17,573 nucleotides of DNA, from positions 1-17,573 of the forward strand of contig JAITXH010000032.1 of the NCBI GenBank assembly GCA_031284845.1, read 5' to 3'. Under the pieces are notes generated by a model. The model saw only the letters and a list, made by a program, of their open reading frames with translations. It was not told the origin of the DNA and searched no databases. Origin of the DNA: Puniceicoccales bacterium (GTDB taxonomy: Bacteria; Verrucomicrobiota; Verrucomicrobiia; Opitutales; UBA953). Shown in pieces: positions 1-7,542 of this stretch. The translations under genes and the position numbers were made by a program. Position 1 is the first letter of the stretch, and every line of letters starts with the position of its first letter.

Positions 1-738
1 CGCAGTCTGCGGCGTCGTGACTACGACCGCTCCGCTCAATGCGACTGTCTGCACGAGGGATAATTGCGCATCACCGGTGCCCGGCGGCAAATCCACCACG
101 AGTATATCCAATTCGCCCCAGTCCACGTTCTCAACGAACTGGCGAATGGTCTTCATTACCATCGGGCCGCGCCATATCACTGGCGCATCGTCATCTATGA
201 GGAATCCCAGCGACATCACTTTCACTCCGTGGCGCTCCAGAGGCACCAGCGCATCGCCGCGGATCTCCGGGCGCTCATGCAGCCCCAGCATCAACGGCAC
301 AGAGGGGCCGTAGATGTCACAATCGAGCAAGCCGATGCGTCCGGGGCGTCCGCGCTCGGCAAGCAGGCGAGCGAAGGCGCATGCGAGGTTCACGGAAAAT
401 GTCGTTTTGCCGACGCCGCCTTTACCGCTGGCAATAGCGATGACGTGTTTTACTCCCGGGATGGGCGCGGGCGAGTTGGCGGTCTCCGTTCGAGGTGTAG
501 GGGCGGTTACCTCAATGTTTATGGCAGCACCGGGATAACCCACGCTGGAGAGGGCCGCGGCGACGGCCTCATGTAATTGCTGCGGGATGGTGCTGTCGGC
601 GGTATTGACGGACAGCGAGACTGCTGCCTGTCCGTCTTTGATGTCGAGCTTTTGCACAAGTCCGAACGAGACGATGTCCCGGCTGTAACCCGGATATTTT
701 ACCTGTTTTAGGGCGTTGAGAATGGTGTCTTTGTCCAC
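1..738 (-). CDS. mrp: Mrp/ApbC-type iron-sulfur carrier ATPase (3' end cut by window)
   Basis: Cytosolic P-loop ATPase of the Mrp/NBP35/ApbC family, which carries and delivers Fe-S clusters. Read from a GTG at 738, 246 residues are visible. Residues 1-78 resemble the DUF59/MIP18 domain often fused in front of bacterial Mrp. A deviant Walker A, GKGGVGKTT, lies at 105-113, followed by LLDCDIYGPS (Walker A' type Asp) near 137-146 and DILVVDLPPGTGD near 211-223, all family signatures. The C-terminal part, where the family usually has a CxxC cluster-binding motif, is outside the window. The GTG start is chosen because the DUF59 domain begins there with VDKDTIL and no in-frame ATG precedes it; only a weak GGA lies upstream. 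It is divergent from the FtsB-like gene, with about 100 bp between. Identification is secure; the exact start is less so. Confidence 0.93.
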   Translation of the reverse strand, partial: MDKDTILNALKQVKYPGYSRDIVSFGLVQKLDIKDGQAAVSLSVNTADSTIPQQLHEAVAAALSSVGYPGAAINIEVTAPTPRTETANSPAPIPGVKHVIAIASGKGGVGKTTFSVNLACAFARLLAERGRPGRIGLLDCDIYGPSVPLMLGLHERPEIRGDALVPLERHGVKVMSLGFLIDDDAPVIWRGPMVMKTIRQFVENVDWGELDILVVDLPPGTGDAQLSLVQTVALSGAVVVTTPQTA

Positions 739-806
739 GGTATTTTATTCCGTGTGGTATCTGGCGAAAAGAAGGCGTGAGGCAAACTTTAGATTTTTTT
801 TGTTTT

Positions 807-823
807 CGTGCTTTTCAAGCACG
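807..823. promoter_or_regulatory. 17-bp inverted repeat between divergent mrp and ftsB-like genes
   Basis: CGTGCTT-TTC-AAGCACG is a perfect 7-bp inverted repeat with a 3-nt centre, in the roughly 100-bp divergent intergenic region. It sits 17 bp before the ftsB-like start, just downstream (plus sense) of a T-rich stretch at 794-806. The T-run is on the wrong side for a terminator in either direction. An operator or a 5'-UTR hairpin is possible, but nothing identifies a binding protein. Confidence 0.35.
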
Positions 824-840
824 TATTCAGGGACTAACCA

Positions 841-1167
841 ATGAGGGCAACCATGAGGCTCACACCCGGATTTTGGAACAAGACATTCTTTTCTCTGCTG
901 ATGGCGGTTATCGCCCTCGGTAGTGTGTTGTTTTTTCAGAAGTGGACGGCTTCGCAATACCGTCTGTCTGGACTTCGGGGCAAGCAGCAGACGCTGGAAA
1001 ATGAAGTGGCTGGTCTGGAATTGGAAAAGAGGCATCAGCAGGAATATCTGGATCGCATCAAGAATGACCCCGGTTTCTTCCGCCGCGTTGTGCGCGAGCA
1101 CTTGGGCTTTGCGTTGCCCGGCGAGATCATGATCCAAGTGGAGACGCCCCGGAGCGACAGGAAGTGA
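841..1167 (+). CDS. FtsB/DivIC-family septum formation initiator-like protein
   Basis: Small bitopic membrane protein of 108 residues. A short basic N-terminus is followed by one hydrophobic helix (about residues 15-33) and a heptad-like coiled coil (about 40-72, with LxxLEN and LELEKR patterns). It ends in the motif RVVREHLGFALPGE, which matches the 'R..LG...PGE' tail of FtsB/DivIC proteins. In that family the protein joins FtsL and FtsQ in the divisome. An AGGGA lies 7 nt before the ATG at 841, the best Shine-Dalgarno in the window. A second ATG at 853 also has an AGGG in front, so the protein may be 4 residues shorter. The gene is convergent with the P-loop gene, with 13 bp between stops. 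The family call rests on architecture and the tail motif; the sequence is short, so moderate confidence. Confidence 0.75.
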   Translation: MRATMRLTPGFWNKTFFSLLMAVIALGSVLFFQKWTASQYRLSGLRGKQQTLENEVAGLELEKRHQQEYLDRIKNDPGFFRRVVREHLGFALPGEIMIQVETPRSDRK

Positions 1168-1180
1168 GTGTGGGCGTGGC

Positions 1181-1906
1181 TCAGGGTGCGATGAACCGGG
1201 CTATATCTGGAATCTGGATGCGTCTCGCTCCGTTGGGAATGCGCTCGAAGTAGGGGTCTGGCTTGCTTTTTAAGTCAAAGGGTTCATCGGGCAGATTCTC
1301 TTCGTCGAACTCCATTTCGTCCAACGGGTCTGTGTCGTCGAATACCATGGAGAGCCGCCGTGCCTCTGGCAGCAGGATGCGAGCTGGATTTTCTACCGTG
1401 CCTTTTTTCACCAGTTCCAGCGCACAGGGGTTGCATGCCTCTTTGTGCGCGTCGGTGAATCGTTTCAGCCATGCGTTGGAAACGCCTTCCCGTCTGGCCA
1501 GCAGTGCTGCATCCGAAAAATGGATACACGCTTTGAACCAGTCGCCCAACTCCGGATGCTGGTCGAGCAGGGAGCAATGCACTACGGTGAGGACGCGTGC
1601 GACCTTCCAGCCCAGACGGGGGATGAGGGCGGCGAAGATTTCCATTTGGTCAACAGGGTTGGCGCGTCCGTCGGCGACGAAGAACACTGTCTCGGGCGCG
1701 GTCTCCGGTGTATCTACGGAGAGTGTGCCTTCGGAGATTCCCCAGTGCTGTGTCTCCACCGGCGCGGGGAATGTGCTGTCGTCAAATTCGCCTGTGTGAT
1801 ACACGCGCACGGGTGCGCTGGCATCCAGCCCGTTGGCGATCAGATCGGCGAGTATTTCACGACGCCCGCTTCCGGCTGCGCCGAGGATGATGTAGATGGA
1901 GGCCAT
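1181..1906 (-). CDS. Unrecognised protein with degenerate P-loop, possibly a G3E/CobW relative
   Basis: 241 residues, function unknown. The N-terminus has a beta strand and a glycine loop, GAAGSGRRE (residues 9-17), placed like a Walker A motif. The invariant Lys and Ser/Thr are both Arg, so nucleotide binding may be lost or altered. FFVADGRANP (75-84), VARVLTVVHC (102-111) and FSDAALLARREGVS (130-143) follow in the order and spacing of the 'E.sGlAdP', 'vvtVvDa' and 'AD.illnK.D' segments of G3E (CobW-type) GTPases. This suggests a diverged member, but it is my inference. There is a CNPC at 158-161 and a strongly acidic stretch at 190-208. The start overlaps the aroC stop (TAATG), so it is probably co-transcribed and translationally coupled with aroC. 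No link to aromatic synthesis is evident. Confidence 0.62.
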   Translation of the reverse strand: MASIYIILGAAGSGRREILADLIANGLDASAPVRVYHTGEFDDSTFPAPVETQHWGISEGTLSVDTPETAPETVFFVADGRANPVDQMEIFAALIPRLGWKVARVLTVVHCSLLDQHPELGDWFKACIHFSDAALLARREGVSNAWLKRFTDAHKEACNPCALELVKKGTVENPARILLPEARRLSMVFDDTDPLDEMEFDEENLPDEPFDLKSKPDPYFERIPNGARRIQIPDIARFIAP

Positions 1907-2997
1907 TAGAAATTGAAAGTGTGGTTTTGTGCTTTGTCGCGGAGCCGGTGGTCGAGCAGGACAAGCGCGGCCATTGCTTCCACGATGGGCACTGCGCGCG
2001 GGAGCACGCAGGGGTCGTGGCGGCCTTGCCCGGTCAGGCTGGTCTCGCGGCCCTGTGCATCCACAGTGCGTTGGAGGAGCTTGATGGTGGCGGTGGGCTT
2101 GAAGGCCACCCGGAAGTAAATCTCTTCGCCGTTGCTGATGCCGCCTTGCACGCCGCCGGAGCGGTTGGTGGCGGTATGCACAGCACCGTCACGCACGACA
2201 AATGCATCATTGTGCGAGGAGCCTTTGAGGAGCGTGCCGGCGAATCCGCTGCCAAGCTCAAATCCTTTTGAGGCGGGCAGGGACAGCATGGCCTTGGCGA
2301 GATCGGCGTCGAGCCGGTCGAACACGGGTTCGCCCAAGCCGGGCGACGCGCTGCGCACGCGGCAGCAAATGACACCGCCGACGGAATCGCCTTGATCGCG
2401 AATTTCCTCAATGCGTGCTATCATGCGCGCCGCTGTCGCCGGGTCGGGGCAGCGCACGGCGTTGGCTTCAATGGCTTCGCGTGTCGGGAACTCTGGCGGG
2501 GTTTCCATGGAGATCCCCTGGATGCTCTCGACGTAGGCGCGGATTTCCGTGCCGTCGCCGAGTCGGAGGATTTTTGCCGCGATGGCACCGGCGGCGACCC
2601 GCCCGATGGTCTCGCGTGCCGAGGAGCGTCCGCCGCCTTCGTGGTTCCGTATGCCGTATTTGACTTGGTAGCAGAAGTCGGCGTGGGAGGGGCGGAACTT
2701 GTCTCGCATAGCCTCGTAAGCCTTCGGGTTGTGGTCGTGGTTGCGCACGAGAAGGGCGATGGGCGTGCCGAGTGTGAGCCCTTGATAGACGCCTGAGAGG
2801 ATTTCCACGGTGTCGCTTTCTACGCGTGGTGTGGTGATCTCGCTTTGTCCGGGGCGTCGGCGGGCGAGTTCCGCCTGGATTTCTTCTGCGGACAGGGGCA
2901 GGCGCGGCGGGCACCCGTCTATGACGGCACCGATACCGGGACCGTGGCTTTCACCAAAGGTGGTGACGCGGAAGAGTTGTCCGAAGGAGTTTCCCAT
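1906..2997 (-). CDS. aroC: Chorismate synthase
   Basis: Last step of the shikimate pathway: EPSP to chorismate, using reduced FMN, in the cytosol. The protein is 363 residues, normal for the family. MGNSFGQLFRVTTFGESHG opens it, with the first signature GESHG at 15-19 (catalytic His18). FRPSHADF (His105) and the signature GGGRSSARET (121-130) follow, and RHDPC near 326-330 carries the conserved Asp328 at the flavin site. The ATG at 2997 is chosen because it gives the canonical N-terminus. The frame stays open upstream to 3270, but that extension has no family similarity and would overlap the divergent DUF2339 gene. No Shine-Dalgarno is visible (the start is preceded by CGCCTCAC). The 3' end overlaps the next minus-strand gene by one base. 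Confidence 0.98.
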   Translation of the reverse strand: MGNSFGQLFRVTTFGESHGPGIGAVIDGCPPRLPLSAEEIQAELARRRPGQSEITTPRVESDTVEILSGVYQGLTLGTPIALLVRNHDHNPKAYEAMRDKFRPSHADFCYQVKYGIRNHEGGGRSSARETIGRVAAGAIAAKILRLGDGTEIRAYVESIQGISMETPPEFPTREAIEANAVRCPDPATAARMIARIEEIRDQGDSVGGVICCRVRSASPGLGEPVFDRLDADLAKAMLSLPASKGFELGSGFAGTLLKGSSHNDAFVVRDGAVHTATNRSGGVQGGISNGEEIYFRVAFKPTATIKLLQRTVDAQGRETSLTGQGRHDPCVLPRAVPIVEAMAALVLLDHRLRDKAQNHTFNF

Positions 2998-3108
2998 GTG
3001 AGGCGTAAACAAAAGGGAGAAAAGCAGAGAGTCCACCTGTTTCTCATAAAATAGGCGCTTTGGCGTTTTGTCTTGTTTACAGTTTTTTACCGGGCAAGGC
3101 TCCAAGGA

Positions 3109-6100
3109 ATGGAGGTGCTCTTTATTTTTCTTTCTGTCGGTCTTTTGCTCTTCGTTTGTATCGCGCCCATCGTGGCTTTGGTGCGCACGGCACGGACACA
3201 GAAGATGGCGGAAGATGCCGAAGCAAAGGCGGAAACGCTGCGCAAGCGCGTGGAATGTCTGGAAGCACAATTGCAGAAATCCGGTGAATTGAAAGCTACG
3301 CCTTCTCTTGATCCGCCTCCGCCTCTATCCCCACCTCCGCCGCTGCCGGATGCTGTCGTGATGGCACCGGTGGTGGAAAAAACACGGCAGGAAACGGATT
3401 CCGCCGATGCTTTGAAAGCAGGGCAGGGAGATGATCGTAGCGCAGTGCTTTCGCAGGTGTCCGCCGCCAGCGTCAACAACGGCATAGCGGAGCCGCCTGC
3501 GATACGCCAGGAGCCGGAGAAAGCGGCAAAAGTGCCCTTCGATTGGGAGAACTTTTTTGGCGCGAAGCTTTTCGCGTGGATGGGTGGCGTAGCTTTGTTT
3601 TTGGGGATAGTGTATCTCATTATTGAATCGTTCCAGCGCAGTTGGATTCCGCCAGTGGTGCGTGTGTGTATCGGGGCTGCGGTGGGGCTGGGCCTCATTG
3701 CGGGTGGTGTGCGCTTCCGCAATACCGTCCACCGGACGACGATGCAGACTTTTACGGGGACGGGCGTCGTCATCCTCTTTGCGGTCATTTACACCTGCCG
3801 TGCGATTTATCACTTTGAAGTATTTACGGCAGCGGTGACGTTTGTGCTCATGGCCGGGGTTGCGGCGGCGGCGTTTTTCCTGGCTGGGTTTATGCGGGCG
3901 CAGGTGGTGGCGGTGCTGGGCTTGTTGGCCGGGTTTGCCATTCCCGTGCTCGTGAGCACAGGGCAAGACAGGCCCGTGGTGCTGTTCGTCTATTTGGCGG
4001 TGCTTACGGTTACGGTGCTGGCGGCTGGCGGGCGTTACCGCTGGCCGTTGCTTTCTCCGCTTGCGGGGGCAGGCTTCGGGTTGCTTTTCGCGGGATGGTA
4101 TGTGCAGTTTGGCCATGAGGCTGCGGTTTACGGGAAAAGCCCTGCGGTGTGGATTCCGTTGGCGGCGGCATTTTTGTTCCCGCTGTTTCATCTGGCAGGA
4201 GCTTGGGTAGTCGGCAGGGCAGGGGTGCAGGATGACAAAAAAACAGATGGAGCAGCGGTGACGCCAATGTTGCCGGAAGTGGGTGTGAATATGGTCGGCA
4301 CGGCGATGATGCTTTCTTTTGTGCCAGTGTTTCTTTGCGGGTATTGGCTTTGTGTGGATTTCTGGAAAGGGGAGACTGTGCTCATGCTCGTCTGCTTGTT
4401 CGCGGCGGGGCTTCCGGCACTGGCTGGAGCGATTTTGCAAAAGTCGTCAGGCACGGTGGTCTCGATCGTGACCTTACTTACCATGGGGGCGCTAGGGTTG
4501 TGGATTAGCTTTTCTTTGACTCCGGATTCGCTGTGGATGGCGATGTGGGCTGTCGTGGTGTTTGCGTTATTGCACGGGGTCGGGCCGTTGCTGTTGCAAC
4601 GGAGGGGGTGGCTGTGTCCGTCGGACGATGGCACGCATTTTGCGACTGTGGGCGGCCTCCTGCTTGCGTTGGTGTTGCTTTGGACGATGCCGGTGCCGGT
4701 GTCTGTTGCCATGGTGTGGATTCTCGTGCTTTCCGGTGGCGCGGTGGCATTGGGCGTAGCAAAGAAAAGCGCTGTGATTTCCGTCGCGGTGCTTGTGCTC
4801 GGCGTGGCGTGCTTTGCGGGGATGTTGCGGAAGCCGGTGTGGGAAACTTATTCCGGCTACGATATTTGGTGGTGGCTCGCGGCGGTGTGCATTTTTGCGG
4901 GAGGTTTCATCGTTGCTGGGATCAGGGGCATCGTGGTGGCGGACGCGGAAACTCCGGAAAAAGCGAAGAAATGGGAGGGTATGCTCTATATCTCATGTGT
5001 GATGCCGTATTTGCTGCTCTTGTTGGTGGTATCAAACATGGCGGGGGGGCGCGAGGTGTTTGGGGCACTGGCTGCACTTGGGCTTATACTGGTGGTCGCG
5101 GCTAATTGGCTGCGTGCGCCGATGTTACTTGCTGTGGCGTTGGCGGGGACGTTGCTGGTGGAATACTTGAATTTGGCGCAATGGAACTTGGAGGCCGGGC
5201 AGGATAATGCGTTAATTTTCTGCTGGAGCCTCGGCCTGGCTTTGGCGTTCACGGTGGCACCGCTTGCGGGTTGGCGGCGTTGGCGGGAAAGCGCATTTTC
5301 GTGGGGCGTGGCGGCATTGGCGTTGCCGTTGAGCTATTTTCTGTTGCGCAAGACGGCTTATTTCTGGCTTCCCAATGAAGCCAAGGGATTGTTGCCGCTG
5401 CTGCTTGTATTGCCCGGCGCGGCGGTGTTCGTTTTTCTTTTCAAAAAGAGTGGTGCGGCGAATCCTGCCCGCGTGTCCCAACTGGCTTGGATGGGCGGCT
5501 CGGCCTTGTTTTTTGTGACGCTGGTTTTCCCGGTGCAGTTCGAGTCTCAGTGGCTGACTCTCGGCTGGGCGTTGGAGGCGGTGGCGCTTTGCGGCCTGAT
5601 GCGCCGGGTGCCACATGGCGGCTTGGGTGCTACGGCATTGGGGTTGCTGGCGGTGGTGTTGGCGCGGCTTGTGGTGGTCCCCGGTTCCAGTCCGTGGCTG
5701 GGTGGCTGGGAGAAAGGGGGCGCTGCGTTGTTCAATGTCCATCTCTATACCTACGGTGTGGCGGCGGCATGTTTTGCTTGTGCCGCTTGGTGGCTTGAGG
5801 GTGGCGGGCCTAAGAAGTGGTGGACTGTTTTTGGGATAGCATCCCGTGTGCTTCGGGCGGCGGCGGTGTTGCTTTTGTTCCTGTTGGTGAACATCGAAAT
5901 CGCGGACTATTTTACTCCGGCTGAGGCTGGGCATCTGGCGCTGGACGTGACGGGGAACTGGCACGGGAAGACGGATTTCGCACGAGGGATGAGTTTCACG
6001 CTGGCGTGGGGCGTGTTTGCGTTGTGCTTGGTGGGGGCCGGGCTGTGGCGGAAGGCGGCACTGGCCCGTTGGGTGGGTTTGGCGTTACTCGGTGTGACTT

Positions 6101-6234
6101 TGGGCAAAGTATTCCTCTTCGACCTCGCAGGGCTGGAAAATCTTTATCGCGTCGCGGTGCTTCTCGGCACGGCTGTCGTCGCCATTGTCGCATCGTTGCT
6201 TTACCAGCGCTTCCTGAGGATGACACGGGAGTGA
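3109..6234 (+). CDS. DUF2339-family giant polytopic membrane protein
   Basis: About 1041 residues and overwhelmingly hydrophobic. A single N-terminal helix (residues 1-25) is followed by a charged coiled coil (about 27-57), a proline-rich stretch (65-80) and a polar linker to about 140. The signature FDWENFFGAKLFAWMGGVALFLG begins at residue 144. This 'ENxxGxKxFxWxGGxALxLG' pattern is the hallmark of DUF2339, whose members have 20-30 transmembrane helices. Consecutive hydrophobic helices then run to the C-terminus. The biochemical role of the family is unknown; an envelope function is plausible. Start: ATG 3109 has AAGG 9 nt upstream, and a TTG at 3073 would add 12 residues. It is divergent from aroC (111 bp) and probably transcribed alone. 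Several long open frames on the opposite strand here are shadows of its biased composition. Confidence 0.9.
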   Translation: MEVLFIFLSVGLLLFVCIAPIVALVRTARTQKMAEDAEAKAETLRKRVECLEAQLQKSGELKATPSLDPPPPLSPPPPLPDAVVMAPVVEKTRQETDSADALKAGQGDDRSAVLSQVSAASVNNGIAEPPAIRQEPEKAAKVPFDWENFFGAKLFAWMGGVALFLGIVYLIIESFQRSWIPPVVRVCIGAAVGLGLIAGGVRFRNTVHRTTMQTFTGTGVVILFAVIYTCRAIYHFEVFTAAVTFVLMAGVAAAAFFLAGFMRAQVVAVLGLLAGFAIPVLVSTGQDRPVVLFVYLAVLTVTVLAAGGRYRWPLLSPLAGAGFGLLFAGWYVQFGHEAAVYGKSPAVWIPLAAAFLFPLFHLAGAWVVGRAGVQDDKKTDGAAVTPMLPEVGVNMVGTAMMLSFVPVFLCGYWLCVDFWKGETVLMLVCLFAAGLPALAGAILQKSSGTVVSIVTLLTMGALGLWISFSLTPDSLWMAMWAVVVFALLHGVGPLLLQRRGWLCPSDDGTHFATVGGLLLALVLLWTMPVPVSVAMVWILVLSGGAVALGVAKKSAVISVAVLVLGVACFAGMLRKPVWETYSGYDIWWWLAAVCIFAGGFIVAGIRGIVVADAETPEKAKKWEGMLYISCVMPYLLLLLVVSNMAGGREVFGALAALGLILVVAANWLRAPMLLAVALAGTLLVEYLNLAQWNLEAGQDNALIFCWSLGLALAFTVAPLAGWRRWRESAFSWGVAALALPLSYFLLRKTAYFWLPNEAKGLLPLLLVLPGAAVFVFLFKKSGAANPARVSQLAWMGGSALFFVTLVFPVQFESQWLTLGWALEAVALCGLMRRVPHGGLGATALGLLAVVLARLVVVPGSSPWLGGWEKGGAALFNVHLYTYGVAAACFACAAWWLEGGGPKKWWTVFGIASRVLRAAAVLLLFLLVNIEIADYFTPAEAGHLALDVTGNWHGKTDFARGMSFTLAWGVFALCLVGAGLWRKAALARWVGLALLGVTLGKVFLFDLAGLENLYRVAVLLGTAVVAIVASLLYQRFLRMTRE

Positions 6235-6362
6235 TGTGTGGCGTGCTCTTTTGGAGGGAAGTGGCATTTGAAGGCAAAGACAACAGCAACGCTGCCGGAC
6301 GATTCTTGGTGTAATATGCGGCGTTATCCTTATCACTCTCCTCTTTCACTTCTCACTTTCAC
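6235..6362. other. Intergenic, DUF2339 to thioesterase
   Basis: 128 bp with no gene and no clear terminator. A TGTAATATG at about 6310-6318 could serve as a -10 element for the thioesterase-lolA pair, but I find no matching -35. The 30 bases before the thioesterase ATG are almost purely pyrimidine (CTCTCCTCTTTCACTTCTCA), so there is no Shine-Dalgarno. Confidence 0.4.
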
Positions 6363-6806
6363 ATGACTGCAAATAAAGCCAACGCTGGTGCGCCGCGACG
6401 CACTGTCACTACGGAAATCACTCCTGCTTTTTGCGACGTTGACCCCATGGGTGTCGTCTGGCACGGCAATTATTTCCGCTATCTGGAAGTCGCCCGCACG
6501 GCGTTTCTCGATTCATTCGACTACGGCTATATCAAGATGGAGGAGTCTGGCTATGTTTGGCCGATTGTCGAAGCCCGCATGAAATACATCGTCCCTGTGT
6601 TCTTCGGGCAACGCATTCGGGTTGTCACGACGCTTGTCGAATATGAAAACCGCCTCCGCCTTGACTACGAGATATTCGAAGCCGTCTCCGGCACGCGCAC
6701 CACGAAGGCACAGACCACTCAAATCGCTGTCCGTAAGGCGACCCGCGAAATGTGTTTTGCCAGCCCAGCCATTCTCTTTGAAAAACTCGGACTTCCACCG
6801 CCATGA
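6363..6806 (+). CDS. Hotdog-fold acyl-CoA thioesterase (YbgC/4HBT family)
   Basis: 147 residues, one hotdog domain, probably cytosolic. The motif CDVDPMGVVWHGNYFRYLEVAR (24-45) is the 4HBT/YbgC active-site signature 'DxDxxGxVxHxNYxxxxExAR', with Asp27 the expected catalytic residue and His34 also conserved. A core MKYIVPVFFGQRIRVVT and a C-terminal beta strand ending around 125 complete the fold. In the family such enzymes hydrolyse short- or medium-chain or aromatic acyl-CoA or acyl-ACP. The substrate cannot be read from the sequence. The stop overlaps the start of the next gene (ATGA), so the pair is translationally coupled with a LolA-like carrier. That pairing is known from aryl-polyene and related lipid clusters. 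No Shine-Dalgarno is present; the ATG is the only start that keeps the whole domain. Confidence 0.9.
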   Translation: MTANKANAGAPRRTVTTEITPAFCDVDPMGVVWHGNYFRYLEVARTAFLDSFDYGYIKMEESGYVWPIVEARMKYIVPVFFGQRIRVVTTLVEYENRLRLDYEIFEAVSGTRTTKAQTTQIAVRKATREMCFASPAILFEKLGLPPP

Positions 6807-7432
6807 AAATTCCATTCTTCACCGCCGCCGTTGCAATCGTGCTGGTTTGCGCTTTTGCCGCCGCTCCAGCACACGCACTCACTCTGGAGGAGCTTCAAAC
6901 GCAGCTCGCCGGACGCCCTGTTGTGCGTTGCGACTTTGTGCAGGAACGCCAGATCAGCGGCTTTGCCAGGCCGCTTAAATCGCAAGGTGCGATCCTTGTC
7001 GCCAGAGACCACGGACTCTGGTGGCACCAACAAAAACCTTTTGAAATGACGCTTCTCCTCGACTCCCAGCGCATGGTGCAGACGGTGGCTGGTCAGGCTC
7101 CGCAGATCATCACCGCAGAGAAGAATCCGCAGCTTTTTCAGTTCAACCACCTTCTGGTTGCGATATTCCGCGCCGATCGTGCTGTGCTCGAAAAAAACTT
7201 TACTGTGACATTTACCGATGGTGCCGGCTGGACATTGGTGCTCATTCCGAAAGAAGCGCCGCTGAACAAGGTCTTTCGTCGCATCACGCTGACCGGGGAT
7301 AGCGTGGACGCAGCGCGCCTTGTGCAAATCGTGTTGGAGGACACGCAAAACGACCGCACTACGCTGCGCTTTCTCAACCACCGCGGCGGGTCTGCGGAAT
7401 TGAGCGAAGTGGAAAAGGCGTATTTCAAGTAA
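6803..7432 (+). CDS. LolA-like periplasmic outer-membrane lipoprotein/lipid carrier
   Basis: 209 residues. An N-terminal signal peptide (Lys2, hydrophobic 4-20, cleavage likely after AHA at residue 25) sends it to the periplasm. The mature part begins LTLEELQTQLAGRPVVRCDF and has the LolA-type opening 'F.Q.R.i.gf..pl.S.G.l.......gl.W....P', here FVQERQISGFARPLKSQG and GLWWHQQKPFE (around 66-76). Strands of a half-barrel follow. LolA proteins carry lipoproteins or other acyl lipids across the periplasm. This one belongs to the divergent LolA-like group rather than to canonical LolA of E. coli, and it sits with a thioesterase (4-nt ATGA overlap) instead of near lolCDE or ftsK. A lipid product specific to the pair is therefore likelier than bulk lipoprotein sorting. 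No MMPL exporter or acyltransferase is in the window. Confidence 0.85.
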   Translation: MKIPFFTAAVAIVLVCAFAAAPAHALTLEELQTQLAGRPVVRCDFVQERQISGFARPLKSQGAILVARDHGLWWHQQKPFEMTLLLDSQRMVQTVAGQAPQIITAEKNPQLFQFNHLLVAIFRADRAVLEKNFTVTFTDGAGWTLVLIPKEAPLNKVFRRITLTGDSVDAARLVQIVLEDTQNDRTTLRFLNHRGGSAELSEVEKAYFK

Positions 7433-7542
7433 AGAGGAACGGCACTCTGGGGCGACGCAAGGCGGAATCTGCATGAAATATTCGGGCTAGACGCATCCAC
7501 GTTTCCATCTACTGTGCGCACCTTTCGTCATCCGCAAAACGC

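Noticed and set aside
64..576. Plus-strand open frame opposite mrp
   Set aside because: Antisense of the P-loop ATPase, which has clear family motifs on the minus strand.
807..823. Intrinsic terminator for mrp or the upstream region
   Set aside because: The T-rich tract lies on the 5' side of the hairpin in plus sense and gives A-runs in minus sense; it also lies before both genes, not after.
2998..3270. N-terminal extension of aroC by 91 residues
   Set aside because: The chorismate synthase family starts at MGNSFGQ; the extension is unrelated in composition and overlaps the divergent DUF2339 start.
3325..5964. Long open frames on the minus strand opposite DUF2339
   Set aside because: His/Arg/Pro-rich shadow translations of a hydrophobic, GC-skewed gene; no domain similarity or start signals.
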